Assembly (NCBI RefSeq): GCF_003224335.1
Contig: NZ_QKLF01000006.1
Coordinates: forward strand, 62,001-126,000
Source: Curtobacterium sp. MCJR17_055
GTDB lineage: Bacteria > Actinomycetota > Actinomycetes > Actinomycetales > Microbacteriaceae
Reading direction: 5' to 3'
DNA length: 64,000 nucleotides
The notes beneath the pieces are model-generated. The model had not been told where the DNA came from. It ran no database searches and saw nothing but the letters and a program-made list of their open reading frames with translations. This document shows positions 41,391 to 50,267 of this stretch, piece after piece (position 1 is the stretch's first letter; every line of letters starts with the position of its first letter). Position numbers and translations under genes: made by a program.

Positions 41391-42740
41391 ATGAAGCTCA
41401 GCCCTCGTTTCGTGGCGGACAACGCCGACCGGTTCTCGTTCCTCAAGGCCCCGGCCGTGGACGCCCCCGAGGCCCAGCGCGACCCCGCCGTCGCCGAACG
41501 GGTCGCCGGGATGCTCGCCGAGATCCAGCGGGACGGGTTCGAGGCCGTCCAGCGGTACGCCCGCGAACTCGACCACGCCGACGTCGTCGAGCTGAGCGCC
41601 GAGGAACTCGCCGCGACCGGTGACCGGCTCACCCCCGAACTCCGTGCGGCCATCGACCTCGGTGCCGCGCGCACGCAGCAGTTCGCGCGTCTGCAGCGCG
41701 AGCACCTCGCGGACTTCTCCGCAGAACTCGTCCCCGGGCTCACCGTGGGACAGCGCTACGTCCCGGTCGGCAGTGTCGGCGCGTACCTGCCGGCCGGGCG
41801 CTTCCCCCTCACCGCGAGCGCGTTCATGAGCGTCGGCGTCGCGAAGGCCGCGGGCGTCCCGACCGTCGTGGCCTGCACCCCGCCGCAGCCGGACGGTGGC
41901 GTGAACGCGGCCGTGGCGTACGCGGCGTACGTCTCCGGTGTCGACCGGCTGTTCGTCGTCGGCGGCGTCCAGGCGCTCGCCGCCATGGCGTTCGGTCTGC
42001 TCGGCGCGGCACCGGTCGACATGATCGTCGGTGCCGGGAACGCCTTCGTCGCCGAGGCGAAGCGCCAGCTCTTCGGTGCCGTGGCCATCGACCTGCTGGC
42101 CGGGCCGTCCGAGGTCGCCGTGATCGCGGACGAGACCGCCGACCCGGAGCTCGTGGCCGCCGACCTGCTCGGCCAGGCGGAGCACGGCCCGAACTCCCCG
42201 GCGGCGCTCGTCACCACCTCCCGCACGCTCGGCGAGGCGGTCATCGCGGAGGTCGAGCGGCAGCTGCCGACCCTGTCCACGAACGAGATCTGCGGACCCG
42301 CCTGGCGCGACCACGGCTCGGTCGTGCTCGTCGGGGACCGCGAGTCCGCCGCAGCGGTCATGGACGAGTACGCTCCGGAACACCTCGAGGTGCAGACCGC
42401 GGACGACGACTGGTACCACGACCGCCTCACGAACTACGGCTCGCTGTTCATCGGCACGTGGAGCACCGTTGCCTACTCCGACAAGGGCATGGCGGGCACG
42501 AACCACACCCTCCCCACCGCGGGCGGCGCGAAGCACAGCGCCGGCCTGTCGGTGAGCCGGTTCCTCAAGCCGCTCACCTACCAGCACATCGCCCGCGAGG
42601 CCACCCCCGAGCTGGCCGACGCCGTCGACGTCATCTCGGCGAGCGAGGGCATGTCCGCCCACCGCGCCACCGCCACCCTGCGGACCGAGCGGCTCACACG
42701 CTCCACCACCCCCGAACCCGACCACACGACCCGGAAGTGA
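41391..42740 (+). CDS. Histidinol-dehydrogenase-family enzyme, probably not HisD
   Basis: NAD-dependent zinc enzyme of 449 residues homologous to histidinol dehydrogenase. The catalytic and metal residues are retained: Gln262 and His265 (GQAEHGPNSPA), Glu330-His331 (YAPEHLEV), Asp364 (SDKGMAGTNH, with His372) and His424 (EGMSAHRATATL). It should therefore oxidise a primary alcohol to a carboxylate in two NAD steps. No other histidine gene is near, and it leads a sugar-ABC, nitrilase and glucosidase operon, so the substrate is another alcohol, as in HpsN (sulfopropanediol dehydrogenase) relatives. ATG 41391 has AGGG at a moderate distance. The C-terminal 20 residues are low-complexity. Confidence 0.85.
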   Translation: MKLSPRFVADNADRFSFLKAPAVDAPEAQRDPAVAERVAGMLAEIQRDGFEAVQRYARELDHADVVELSAEELAATGDRLTPELRAAIDLGAARTQQFARLQREHLADFSAELVPGLTVGQRYVPVGSVGAYLPAGRFPLTASAFMSVGVAKAAGVPTVVACTPPQPDGGVNAAVAYAAYVSGVDRLFVVGGVQALAAMAFGLLGAAPVDMIVGAGNAFVAEAKRQLFGAVAIDLLAGPSEVAVIADETADPELVAADLLGQAEHGPNSPAALVTTSRTLGEAVIAEVERQLPTLSTNEICGPAWRDHGSVVLVGDRESAAAVMDEYAPEHLEVQTADDDWYHDRLTNYGSLFIGTWSTVAYSDKGMAGTNHTLPTAGGAKHSAGLSVSRFLKPLTYQHIAREATPELADAVDVISASEGMSAHRATATLRTERLTRSTTPEPDHTTRK

Positions 42741-42742
42741 CC

Positions 42743-44074
42743 ATGACCACACCAGCCGCACGCCGTCGAGGTCTCCTCGCCACGGTGCCCGTCATCGGCC
42801 TCGTCGTCGCCCTCGCCGGGTGCTCGGCCCCCGGCTCCGGAGGGCCCGTCGGCCAGGTCGACCAGCCCGAGATCACGAAGAAGGTCGCCGCGTCGGACAT
42901 CGACGGTGACACGACGCTGACGATGTGGGCCGACGTCGCCGAGAAGCCGCTCATGGAGAAGCTCGTCCCGGCCTACGAGAAGGCCTACCCGGACGTCGAC
43001 GTCCGGATCACGTACAAGAGCTTCGACGACCTCATCGCGACCGTCGTGAACGCCGCCAACTCGGCGAACGCCCCGGACCTCTTCCAGGGCAACATCGGCT
43101 ACGCGGTCGACGGGGCGCTCGTCAAGGGCGACCTGGTCCGGCCGCTCGACGACGTGGCGGACGTGTACGGGTGGTCGACGGGCACCGGGGCCTCGACGCT
43201 CGGGCCCGCACGCTGGAACGACGACGGCACGGCGTTCGGCTCGGGCACGCTCTACGGCATGTCCGTGATCAGCGAGGTGCAGGGCATCTACTACGACGAG
43301 CGGAAGCTCGACGAACTCGGGCTCGAACCGCCGACGTCGATCGACGACCTCGAGCAGGACCTCGCGACGGCGAAGGCAGCGGGCGAGCAGCCGATCATGC
43401 TCGGCAACTCCGACCAGTACGCCGCCACCCACGTCTTCTCGGACATCGCCGCGACGAAGCAGGACCCGTCGTCGATCGCCGCCTGGATCGGCGGGAAGTC
43501 GGGTTCGACCTTCGCGACCAAGGGCAACGAGGAAGCCGCCCAGACCATGCGCGACTGGGCCGAGAAGGGGTACTTCGGGTCCGGCTACGACGGGCTGAGC
43601 AACGAGGACGCGATCGCCCGGTTCGCCGACGGCAAGGGCGTGTTCTTCGTCGGCGGCTCGTGGAACGGCGCCTCGCTCGACTCGGACTCCTTCGGGTTCG
43701 CCCCGCTGACGTCCGGCGGTGTCGGCGCCACCGCGTCCCCGTGGCACATCAGCACGAAGTCCGAGCACCAGGAGGCGGCCATCGCGTTCCTCGGGATGAT
43801 GCACAGCCCCGAGGTCGGCCAGTGGATCCTCGACACCGGCCGCCTGCCGGTGGTCACCGACGGCGTCAGCTCGCAGGACCGGCTCCAGGAGCAGACCCTG
43901 ACCGCGCTGAAGGACACCATCGCCGCGGGCACCCAGGTCGGGTACTACGACTGGAGCACCACGGACATGCTCACCGCGATGGGCGGAGCGCTGCAGGAGG
44001 TGATGGCCGGCCGGACGACGCCGTCCGAGTTCACCGACACGGTCCAGCGGACCTGGGCGAAGGCGCACGACTGA
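42743..44074 (+). CDS. ABC sugar transporter, solute-binding lipoprotein
   Basis: Extracellular binding protein (443 residues) of a CUT1 carbohydrate importer. Signal peptide with lipobox LAGCSAP (Cys near residue 27), then a family 1 binding fold: TLTMWADVAEKPLMEKL, YEKAYPDVDVRITYKSFDDL, APDLFQGNIGYAVDGALVK and YGMSVISEVQGIYYDERKL. The C-terminal half has the usual FVGGSWNGASL and WHISTKSEHQEAAIAFLGMM. It begins two bases after the preceding stop. It delivers the substrate to the two permeases that follow. No ATPase gene is in the operon, so the ATPase is probably a shared MsiK-type subunit coded elsewhere. Confidence 0.93.
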   Translation: MTTPAARRRGLLATVPVIGLVVALAGCSAPGSGGPVGQVDQPEITKKVAASDIDGDTTLTMWADVAEKPLMEKLVPAYEKAYPDVDVRITYKSFDDLIATVVNAANSANAPDLFQGNIGYAVDGALVKGDLVRPLDDVADVYGWSTGTGASTLGPARWNDDGTAFGSGTLYGMSVISEVQGIYYDERKLDELGLEPPTSIDDLEQDLATAKAAGEQPIMLGNSDQYAATHVFSDIAATKQDPSSIAAWIGGKSGSTFATKGNEEAAQTMRDWAEKGYFGSGYDGLSNEDAIARFADGKGVFFVGGSWNGASLDSDSFGFAPLTSGGVGATASPWHISTKSEHQEAAIAFLGMMHSPEVGQWILDTGRLPVVTDGVSSQDRLQEQTLTALKDTIAAGTQVGYYDWSTTDMLTAMGGALQEVMAGRTTPSEFTDTVQRTWAKAHD

Positions 44075-44075
44075 C

Positions 44076-45014
44076 ATGGCGGCCACGCTCGTCGAGCGCG
44101 GGACCGACCGGGCGGCGCCACGTCGGCGTCGCCCGGCCGCCACCCGTGTCAGCTGGAGTTCGCTCCTGTACGTCGCCCCGGCCCTGGCGTTCTTCGTCGT
44201 GTTCGTCGTGGTGCCGATCGTCCAGTCGGTGCGCATCTCGTTCTACGACTGGGACGGCATCAGCGTCGCCACCCCGGCCGGGTTGTCGAACTACGCGGCG
44301 GTCTTCGCGGACGCCGACCTCCGTCAGGCGCTCGGACACTCGGTCGTGCTGCTGTTCTTCTACGCCGCACTGCCCGTCCTGGTCGGGCTGCTGCTCGCGG
44401 GCGCGATGTCGCGGATCCGCATCCACGGCCTGACCGTGTTCCGGGCGGTGCTGTTCCTGCCGCAGATCCTGTCGAGCGTCGTCGTCGCCGTCGCCTGGCG
44501 CGGGCTGCTCGCCGAGGACGGCCCCGTCAACGGCTTCCTCCGGGCGGTCGGGCTGGGCGGTCTCGCCCGCAGCTGGCTCGGTGACTTCGGCACCGCCCTG
44601 CCGTCCATCGGGCTCATCGGGACCTGGGTCGAGTACGGCCTGTGCATGGTGCTCTTCCTGGCCGGCATCGCGACGATCGACCGGTCCCTCTACGAGGCGG
44701 CCCGGCTCGACGGCGCCGGGGCGATCCGGGAGTTCACGTCGATCACACTGCCGGCCCTGCGCCCGCAGATCTCCATCGCGCTCATCCTGACCATCACGTT
44801 CGCGCTGCGGAACTTCGACCTCATCTGGAACACCACGCGCGGTGGCCCCGGGACGTCGACCACGGTGCCGAGCGTCTTCGTCTACCAGGACGCGTTCCAG
44901 GACCGTGCCCTCGGGCAGGCGTCCGCGCTGGCCGTGGTCCTGACGGTGCTCATCCTGGTGGTCGTCGGCATCGTGCAGCTCGCCCTCCGCGAGCGGAAGG
45001 GAGCGGCGTCGTGA
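44076..45014 (+). CDS. ABC sugar transporter permease (MalF type)
   Basis: Inner-membrane permease of 312 residues with six helices. The first helix is YVAPALAFFVVFVVVPIVQS (about 27-46), and the cytoplasmic EAA loop is YEAARLDGAGAIREFTSITLPALRP (about 205-229). N-terminal basic cytoplasmic tail. This is the MalF-type partner of the next gene. The stop overlaps the next start (GTGA). It starts one base after the binding-protein stop. Substrate inferred only as an oligosaccharide or glucoside from the GH13 gene in the same operon. Confidence 0.94.
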   Translation: MAATLVERGTDRAAPRRRRPAATRVSWSSLLYVAPALAFFVVFVVVPIVQSVRISFYDWDGISVATPAGLSNYAAVFADADLRQALGHSVVLLFFYAALPVLVGLLLAGAMSRIRIHGLTVFRAVLFLPQILSSVVVAVAWRGLLAEDGPVNGFLRAVGLGGLARSWLGDFGTALPSIGLIGTWVEYGLCMVLFLAGIATIDRSLYEAARLDGAGAIREFTSITLPALRPQISIALILTITFALRNFDLIWNTTRGGPGTSTTVPSVFVYQDAFQDRALGQASALAVVLTVLILVVVGIVQLALRERKGAAS

Positions 45015-45811
45015 AGGTCGCACGCAGCGAGACCCTCGTCACCCACGCGGTGCTCGTCGTCGCCGCGCTCGTCGCGGTGTTCCCCCTCGCGTCGGTGATC
45101 GTCACCTCGCTGAGCGGGGACGACGGCGGCGTCGGGTTCGACAACTACGTCGACGCCTGGACGCAGGGCGGGTTCGCGTCCGCCCTCGTCTCGAGCGCCG
45201 TCGTCGCGATCACGGTCGTCGTCGTGACCGCGACGGTCGCCTGCCTGGCCGGCTACGCCCTCGCACACATGCGGGTGCCCGGGGGCCGGTTGCTCCTCGG
45301 CCTCCTGCTCGTCGGGCTCGTCCTGCCGTACGAGGTCACCGTGCTGCCGCTGTACCAGATGCTCGCCGGGTGGGGTCTCGTGGACACGTACTGGGCGCTC
45401 ATCCTGCCGCAGATCGGTCTGTCGGTGCCGCTCGGGGTGTTCTGGATGCGGTCGTTCTTCGCCTCCGTCCCGGGTGAGCTGCTCGAGGCGGCGCGCATCG
45501 ACGGCGCCTCCCGCTTCCGGATCCTCCGCAGCGTGCTGACCCCGGTCGCGCTTCCGGCCGTGGCGACGCTCGCGACGATCCTCTTCCTGTTCACGTGGAA
45601 CGAGTTCCTGCTCGCGCTCGTGCTCGTGCCGCAGAACGAGGCCGTCCAGACGGCGCCGCTGTCGCTGTCGTTCTTCTCCGGCGCGCAGCGTGGCGCCCAG
45701 CCCGACGTCACCGCCGCGGCAGCCGTGCTCGTCGCCCTGCCGATCGTCGTCGCCTACGTCCTGCTCCAGCGTCGGCTCATCACCGGGCTGACGGAAGGCG
45801 CGGTCAAGTGA
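45011..45811 (+). CDS. ABC sugar transporter permease (MalG type)
   Basis: Second inner-membrane permease, 266 residues, six helices, with EAA loop LEAARIDGASRFRILRSVLTPVALP (about 158-182) and the MalG-like LFTWNEFLLALVL. GTG 45011 overlaps the previous stop (GTGA), and its own stop overlaps the amidohydrolase start (GTGA), so the importer and the enzymes are translated as one unit. It should form the channel with the MalF-type protein. Confidence 0.94.
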   Translation: MKVARSETLVTHAVLVVAALVAVFPLASVIVTSLSGDDGGVGFDNYVDAWTQGGFASALVSSAVVAITVVVVTATVACLAGYALAHMRVPGGRLLLGLLLVGLVLPYEVTVLPLYQMLAGWGLVDTYWALILPQIGLSVPLGVFWMRSFFASVPGELLEAARIDGASRFRILRSVLTPVALPAVATLATILFLFTWNEFLLALVLVPQNEAVQTAPLSLSFFSGAQRGAQPDVTAAAAVLVALPIVVAYVLLQRRLITGLTEGAVK

Positions 45812-46656
45812 CGGCCGGCGGGGCCGGCGTGGCCCGGGTCCGGTGCGACCAGCTCGCGCCGGTGCTCGGTGACCTCGAGGGCAACGGCAGGAGCGTCCTC
45901 GCCGCGGTGGAGCGGGCCGTCGAGGACCGGGTCGACGTCCTCGTCCTGCCGGAGCTCGCCACGACCGGGTACGTCTTCCGGGACGCTGACGAGGCAGCGG
46001 CGCTCGCGGTCACGGCGGACGACCCGCTCTTCGCCCGGGTCGCCGGCGCGCTGACGGGGACGGACACCGTCGTCGTGGTGGGCTTCTGCGAGCGGGACGG
46101 CCGCGTCCTGCGCAACAGCGTCGCGGTCGTGGACCGGACCGGTGTCCGGACCGTCTACCGGAAGACGCACTTGTGGGACCGCGAGACCCTCGTGTTCACG
46201 CCGGGCGACGCCGCGCCTCCCGTCGTCGACACCGCGCACGGCCGCATCGGCGTGCTCGTCTGCTACGACATGGAGTTCCCGGAGATGCCCCGCATGCTCG
46301 CGCTCGCGGGCGCGGACCTCATCGCCGTCCCGACGAACTGGCCGGTCGGGGACCACCCGGAGCGCGACCGTGTCGCCGAGGTGATCGCCGCGCAGGCAAC
46401 CGCGCGGACCAACGGCGTGTTCATCGCGTGCTGCGACCGCGCGGGCACGGAACGGGGCCAGGACTGGAACGAGGCGAGCGTGATCGTCGACCAGTTCGGC
46501 TGGGTCGCCGCCGAGACCGAGCCCGGGGCCGGCGCGACCGCCATCACCGTCGACGTCTTCCCGGCCCTCGCCCGCGACAAGTCCACGAGCCCGCACAACG
46601 ACTGGATCGGGGACCGCCGCCCCGAGCTCTACGACCGGAAGGTGCCGACCGCATGA
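45808..46656 (+). CDS. Nitrilase-superfamily amidohydrolase
   Basis: Carbon-nitrogen hydrolase of 282 residues with the intact Glu-Lys-Cys triad: Glu49 (LVLPELATTGY), Lys119 (YRKTHLWDRE) and Cys152 (LVCYDMEFPEM). The YDMEFPE context and RTNGVFIACCDRAGTERG are those of amidases and N-carbamoyl or N-acyl hydrolases more than of true nitrilases. It is fully embedded between a sugar permease and an alpha-glucosidase with GTGA/ATGA overlaps, an unusual place. It therefore probably cleaves an amide (or nitrile) in the compound taken up by this operon. Substrate unknown. Confidence 0.9.
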   Translation: MTAGGAGVARVRCDQLAPVLGDLEGNGRSVLAAVERAVEDRVDVLVLPELATTGYVFRDADEAAALAVTADDPLFARVAGALTGTDTVVVVGFCERDGRVLRNSVAVVDRTGVRTVYRKTHLWDRETLVFTPGDAAPPVVDTAHGRIGVLVCYDMEFPEMPRMLALAGADLIAVPTNWPVGDHPERDRVAEVIAAQATARTNGVFIACCDRAGTERGQDWNEASVIVDQFGWVAAETEPGAGATAITVDVFPALARDKSTSPHNDWIGDRRPELYDRKVPTA

Positions 46657-48374
46657 CCACCCCCGACGTGACCCACGCCGACGAGACCGACGCTGCTGTG
46701 ACCGACACCGCGCCCGACTGGTGGCGCACCGCCGTCATCTACCAGGTCTACCCGCGGTCCTTCGCCGACCTCGACGGTGACGGGACCGGTGACCTGGCCG
46801 GGATCACGGCGCGGCTCGACCACGTCGCGGCGCTCGGTGCCGACGCCGTGTGGCTCTCGCCGTTCTACCCGTCCCCGCAGGCCGACGGTGGCTACGACGT
46901 GGCCGACTACCGGGACGTCGACCCGCTGTACGGCACGCTCACCGACGCGGACGCCCTGCTCGCACGGGCGCACGACCTGGGGCTGCGGGTCATCGCCGAC
47001 CTCGTCCCGAACCACTGCTCGGACCAGCACGTGCTCTTCCGTGCCGCGCTCGCCGCCGCGCCGGGCAGCCCGGAGCGTGGGATGTTCCACTTCCGCGACG
47101 GACGCGGCGAACACGGCGACCTGCCGCCGAACGACTGGCAGTCGATGTTCGAGGGCCCGGCCTGGACCCGCGTCACCGAGGCGGACGGCACCCTCGGCCA
47201 GTGGTACCTGCACCTCTTCGCGCCCGAGCAGCCGGACTGGAACTGGGACGACCCCCGGGTGCACCGGGAGTTCGAGACGACGCTACGGTTCTGGCTGGAC
47301 CGCGGGGTGGACGGGTTCCGGGTCGACGTGTGTGACGCGATCGTGAAGGCCCCGGGCCTGCCGGACTGGCCGCACGCGACCCACGGCGTCGTGGAGCCGG
47401 TCGACGGCGTGATGCCGCCGATGTGGGACCAGGAGGGCATCCACGCCGTCTTCCGCGAGTGGCGACGGATCCTGGACGAGTACGAGGGCCAGCGCATCCT
47501 CTGCGCCGAGGCGTGGCTCCCACCGGAGCGGGCGGCCCGCATCGTCCGGTCCGACGAGATGCACCAGGCGTTCAACTTCGCGTACCTGTCGCTCCCGTGG
47601 GACGCGGCGGCGATCCGGGCGAACGTCGACACGAGCATCGCCGCGAACGACGCCGTCGGTGCGCCGACCACGTGGGTGCTCTCGAACCACGACGTGATGC
47701 GGCACGCGAGCCGCTTCGGCTACGACGGACCGGTCGAGCTCGAGGCCGGTGTGGGCGTGGACGACCCGCAGCCGGATCGTGCCACCGGTCTCCGCCGTGC
47801 CCGGGCCGCGACGCTGCTCATGCTCGGCCTGCCGGGCTCCGCCTACCTGTACCAGGGTGAGGAACTCGGCCTGCCCGAGGTCACCACGCTTCCCGACGCG
47901 GTCCGCCAGGACCCCGTGTGGGAGCGCTCCGGCCACCGGATCCGCGGCCGCGACGGGTGCCGAGTGCCGATCCCGTGGACCTCCGACGGGCCGTCCTTCG
48001 GCTTCTCGTCCGCCGCGGACACATGGCTGCCGCAGCCGGTCGACTTCGGCGCGTACGCCGTCGCCGAGCAGGAGGACGACGAGACCTCCACCCTGGCGAT
48101 GTACCGCCGGGCGCTCGACGTCCGACGGCGGACGGCCCTCGGCGCCGGGACCCTGCGCTGGCACGAGACCGGTACCGGCAGCGTGCTGGCGTGGTCGAAC
48201 GGCCGGGTCACCGTCGTCGGCAACCTCGGCTCCGAGCCGGTGCGGCTGCCGGCCGGGGAGGGCGTGTCCGGCGGGGAGGTCCTGGTCGAGTCGGTGCCGG
48301 GCGCGTTCGTGGACGGGATCCTCGCTGCCGACGCCGCGGTCTGGTTGACCACGGAGGCCGCCCGCACGACCTGA
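46653..48374 (+). CDS. Glycoside hydrolase family 13, alpha-glucosidase type
   Basis: Cytoplasmic alpha-glucosidase-like enzyme of 573 residues (GH13, oligo-1,6-glucosidase/actinobacterial alpha-glucosidase branch). The barrel motifs are present: VIYQVYPRSFADLDGDGTGD, DLVPNHCSDQH, nucleophile Asp225 in GFRVDVCDA, acid/base Glu286 in CAEAW and Asp347 in LSNHD. The short Pro-rich N terminus has no signal peptide, so it works on imported substrate. ATG 46653 overlaps the amidohydrolase stop (ATGA). A strong hairpin follows. It should release glucose from an alpha-glucoside, leaving an aglycone for the dehydrogenase and amidohydrolase of the same operon. Confidence 0.94.
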   Translation: MTTPDVTHADETDAAVTDTAPDWWRTAVIYQVYPRSFADLDGDGTGDLAGITARLDHVAALGADAVWLSPFYPSPQADGGYDVADYRDVDPLYGTLTDADALLARAHDLGLRVIADLVPNHCSDQHVLFRAALAAAPGSPERGMFHFRDGRGEHGDLPPNDWQSMFEGPAWTRVTEADGTLGQWYLHLFAPEQPDWNWDDPRVHREFETTLRFWLDRGVDGFRVDVCDAIVKAPGLPDWPHATHGVVEPVDGVMPPMWDQEGIHAVFREWRRILDEYEGQRILCAEAWLPPERAARIVRSDEMHQAFNFAYLSLPWDAAAIRANVDTSIAANDAVGAPTTWVLSNHDVMRHASRFGYDGPVELEAGVGVDDPQPDRATGLRRARAATLLMLGLPGSAYLYQGEELGLPEVTTLPDAVRQDPVWERSGHRIRGRDGCRVPIPWTSDGPSFGFSSAADTWLPQPVDFGAYAVAEQEDDETSTLAMYRRALDVRRRTALGAGTLRWHETGTGSVLAWSNGRVTVVGNLGSEPVRLPAGEGVSGGEVLVESVPGAFVDGILAADAAVWLTTEAARTT

Positions 48375-48378
48375 CCCG

Positions 48379-48413
48379 GCGGCGGTGCGCCCCCCCGGTG
48401 CGCGCACCGCCGC
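48379..48413 (+). terminator. Terminator of the LysR-linked operon
   Basis: Twelve-base stem (48379-48390 with 48402-48413) around an 11-base C-rich loop, starting five bases after the GH13 stop. Confidence 0.8.
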
Positions 48414-48508
48414 TCGCGGTCACCCGCACGTCGGTCCTCCGGTCCGCGCGCCTGCCGCTCCCGTCGTCCGGACGGCCGGGAGGCCCGACCCACGTCGGTC
48501 GTGCACGG

Positions 48509-48514
48509 TACCGT
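48509..48514 (+). promoter_or_regulatory. -10 element of a leaderless gene
   Basis: TACCGT ends six bases before ATG 48521; no Shine-Dalgarno sequence is present. Confidence 0.5.
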
Positions 48515-48520
48515 CGTCGC

Positions 48521-49036
48521 ATGGACCGTTCCGAGATCCTCGCGGCCGCAGCAGCGGCCCACGCCGCCCGCATCGCCGCCGCCGGCGGCGACGACCGCGG
48601 TGCCCGCGAGCGCGCCGAAGCGGCGTCGGCGGCCCCGGCACCCGAGCGTCGCCGGTCGGCGGACGCCGAACGGGCGGCGGAGTCGGACCGCGCGGCCGAC
48701 CGGACCGAGGGCGCGCTGTCCGACTGGCGCCGCATGGGCACCCGCCGCGGCATGACCCCGGACGCCCAGGTCCGGAGCGCCTGGACGGTGACGGGCATCC
48801 CCGAGCAGGGGGACGCCCGCGCATTCGCGAACGTGCTGCTCTCGACCGCCGGGCACGCAGGCCGGGTGGCGGACGCCGCGCGCCGCAACGAGCGGCTCGC
48901 CGGGGCCGCACGGGCCGCCGCACGACGGACCGTGCGCCGCTACACGGACCACGGGGCGGGGATGTCCGCGCTCGGGGACGTGCTCGACGCCGGACCCGTC
49001 GCTCGGGACGACGACGGCGGGGCCGAGCACGCCTGA
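48521..49036 (+). CDS. Ala/Arg-rich protein of unknown function
   Basis: A 171-residue soluble protein dominated by Ala, Arg, Glu and Asp. The first 75 residues look like a long charged helix (ILAAAAAAHAARIAAAGG and RRSADAERAAESDRAADR), possibly a coiled coil. The middle part (GMTPDAQVRSAWTVTGIPEQGDARAFANVLL) is more protein-like and could be a small domain, then again helical sequence. I do not recognise it. TACCGT six bases before the ATG suggests a leaderless mRNA. It converges with the lipoprotein gene at 49065. Confidence 0.65.
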   Translation: MDRSEILAAAAAAHAARIAAAGGDDRGARERAEAASAAPAPERRRSADAERAAESDRAADRTEGALSDWRRMGTRRGMTPDAQVRSAWTVTGIPEQGDARAFANVLLSTAGHAGRVADAARRNERLAGAARAAARRTVRRYTDHGAGMSALGDVLDAGPVARDDDGGAEHA

Positions 49037-49064
49037 CCCGGACGCGGCCCCGCCCGGGCTCGGA

Positions 49065-50072
49065 CTACCGCCGGAACGGGTCGAGGTTCAGCACGGTGTC
49101 CTCGTACAGGTACTGCTGGTCGCCGTACACGGTGACGTCCGGGTTCAACCAGACCAGGTCCTTCACCGTGATGCCGAGCCGGGCTGCGACGGCGCCGATG
49201 AGGTCCTCCGACGCGATCCGGTAGGCAACGGGTGACCCGTCCGGGGACCCCTCGCTGCTCGTGATCCCGGTGGCGTTCGGGCGTGCCCCACCGTCGACGG
49301 GGTGCACGTTCGTCGTCCGCGCCGGTACCGACCAGTTGACCGGTGTGACCGCGAGCACCTTGTCCGGCCCGAGTTCGACCGGCAGGTCGGGGGCCGCGGA
49401 CTCGGCCGCCGAGTAGACGACGAGCGTGCCGAGCCACGACGGGTCCACCCGTCCGGGGTCCATGTCGGTCCTGGCCGGGGTCGGGACCGCGGGGGAGCCG
49501 CCCCCGAGCACGGTGTCCCCGACGCCGTGCCAGGAGAGGCCGTCGCCGACCGAGGGCGGCGTCTCGAGGAAGGTCGCACCGACGGGGACCGGCAGCGTCG
49601 AGGTGAACCCCGACCACTGCACGGTCGGGTAGCCGTTGTCGGCGACGACCACGCGGTAGTGGAACCGCACGCTGCCCTTCGGCGTGACGACGTCCGCCTC
49701 GCTGACGACGGTGCCGACCGGGATCGGGGAGACCGTGGGCTCCGGCGCCGCGGCCTCGGTGGGGACGGCGGTCGGGGTCCGTGGTGACGCGAACTCGGCG
49801 ATGCGGCGGGCCTCGGCGCTGGCGCTCGGGTCGGGGGCCTTGCCCGTCCCGTCGGCGGTGGCGCTGCGGCTCGGCGCCGGCAGCTCGTCCGGCCCGCGGA
49901 GGAACGCGCACCCCGCTGCGGTCGTGACGACGACCGTGGCGAGCGCGACCGCTCCGAGCAGTCGGCCGGGCCTGCCTCGGCCGTGCCCCGGTCCGGCGTG
50001 CCCCTGTCCGGCGTGCCCCGGTCCGGCGTGCCCCTGTCCTGCGTGTCCCTGTCCTGCGTACCCGCGACGCAT
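49065..50072 (-). CDS. Lipoprotein with LysM-like C terminus and GHAG repeats
   Basis: Predicted lipoprotein of 335 residues. It starts with five Gly-His-rich pentapeptides (GQGHA/GPGHA), then a basic region, a hydrophobic core (LLGAVALATVVVTTAAGC, lipobox near residue 55), so the repeats would lie in an unusually long cytoplasmic signal-peptide n-region, unless translation starts later. The mature protein has a Ser/Pro linker, a central beta-rich domain (about 110-270) and a degenerate LysM-like end (YRIASEDLIGAVAARLGIT, then LVWLNPDV), which suggests peptidoglycan binding. A GGGGGGA stretch precedes the ATG. Role unknown, probably in the cell wall. Confidence 0.8.
   Translation of the reverse strand: MRRGYAGQGHAGQGHAGPGHAGQGHAGPGHGRGRPGRLLGAVALATVVVTTAAGCAFLRGPDELPAPSRSATADGTGKAPDPSASAEARRIAEFASPRTPTAVPTEAAAPEPTVSPIPVGTVVSEADVVTPKGSVRFHYRVVVADNGYPTVQWSGFTSTLPVPVGATFLETPPSVGDGLSWHGVGDTVLGGGSPAVPTPARTDMDPGRVDPSWLGTLVVYSAAESAAPDLPVELGPDKVLAVTPVNWSVPARTTNVHPVDGGARPNATGITSSEGSPDGSPVAYRIASEDLIGAVAARLGITVKDLVWLNPDVTVYGDQQYLYEDTVLNLDPFRR
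49988..50062. repeat. Five tandem 15-base repeats coding for GHAGQ/P
   Basis: Five 15-base units (first CCGGTCCGGCGTGCC on the plus strand) in the 5' end of the lipoprotein gene on the minus strand. They encode Gly-His-Ala-Gly-Gln/Pro. Unit length is a multiple of three, so copy changes keep the frame. The last two units have diverged most. Confidence 0.95.
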
Positions 50073-50267
50073 GGTCCCCCCGTCCCGTCGTGCCTGGTCC
50101 CTCGCGCCGGGAGCCTACCGGCACCACGGTCGGCCCGGCTCCTGCGCGTCGGACCTGCGCGGCGGTGGGAAGATCACAGGTGGCCCGCCGGGAGCCGTCC
50201 CGGGACGGTGGGCCGCGCCGGTCCCTGCCGGACCCCCGCTCGCGATCACGGACGAAGGACACACCGC

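Noticed and set aside
41391..42740. Calling this gene hisD of histidine biosynthesis
   Set aside because: Catalytic residues agree, but the operon (sugar importer, amidohydrolase, glucosidase, LysR) and absence of other his genes argue against it. A specific substrate cannot be given.
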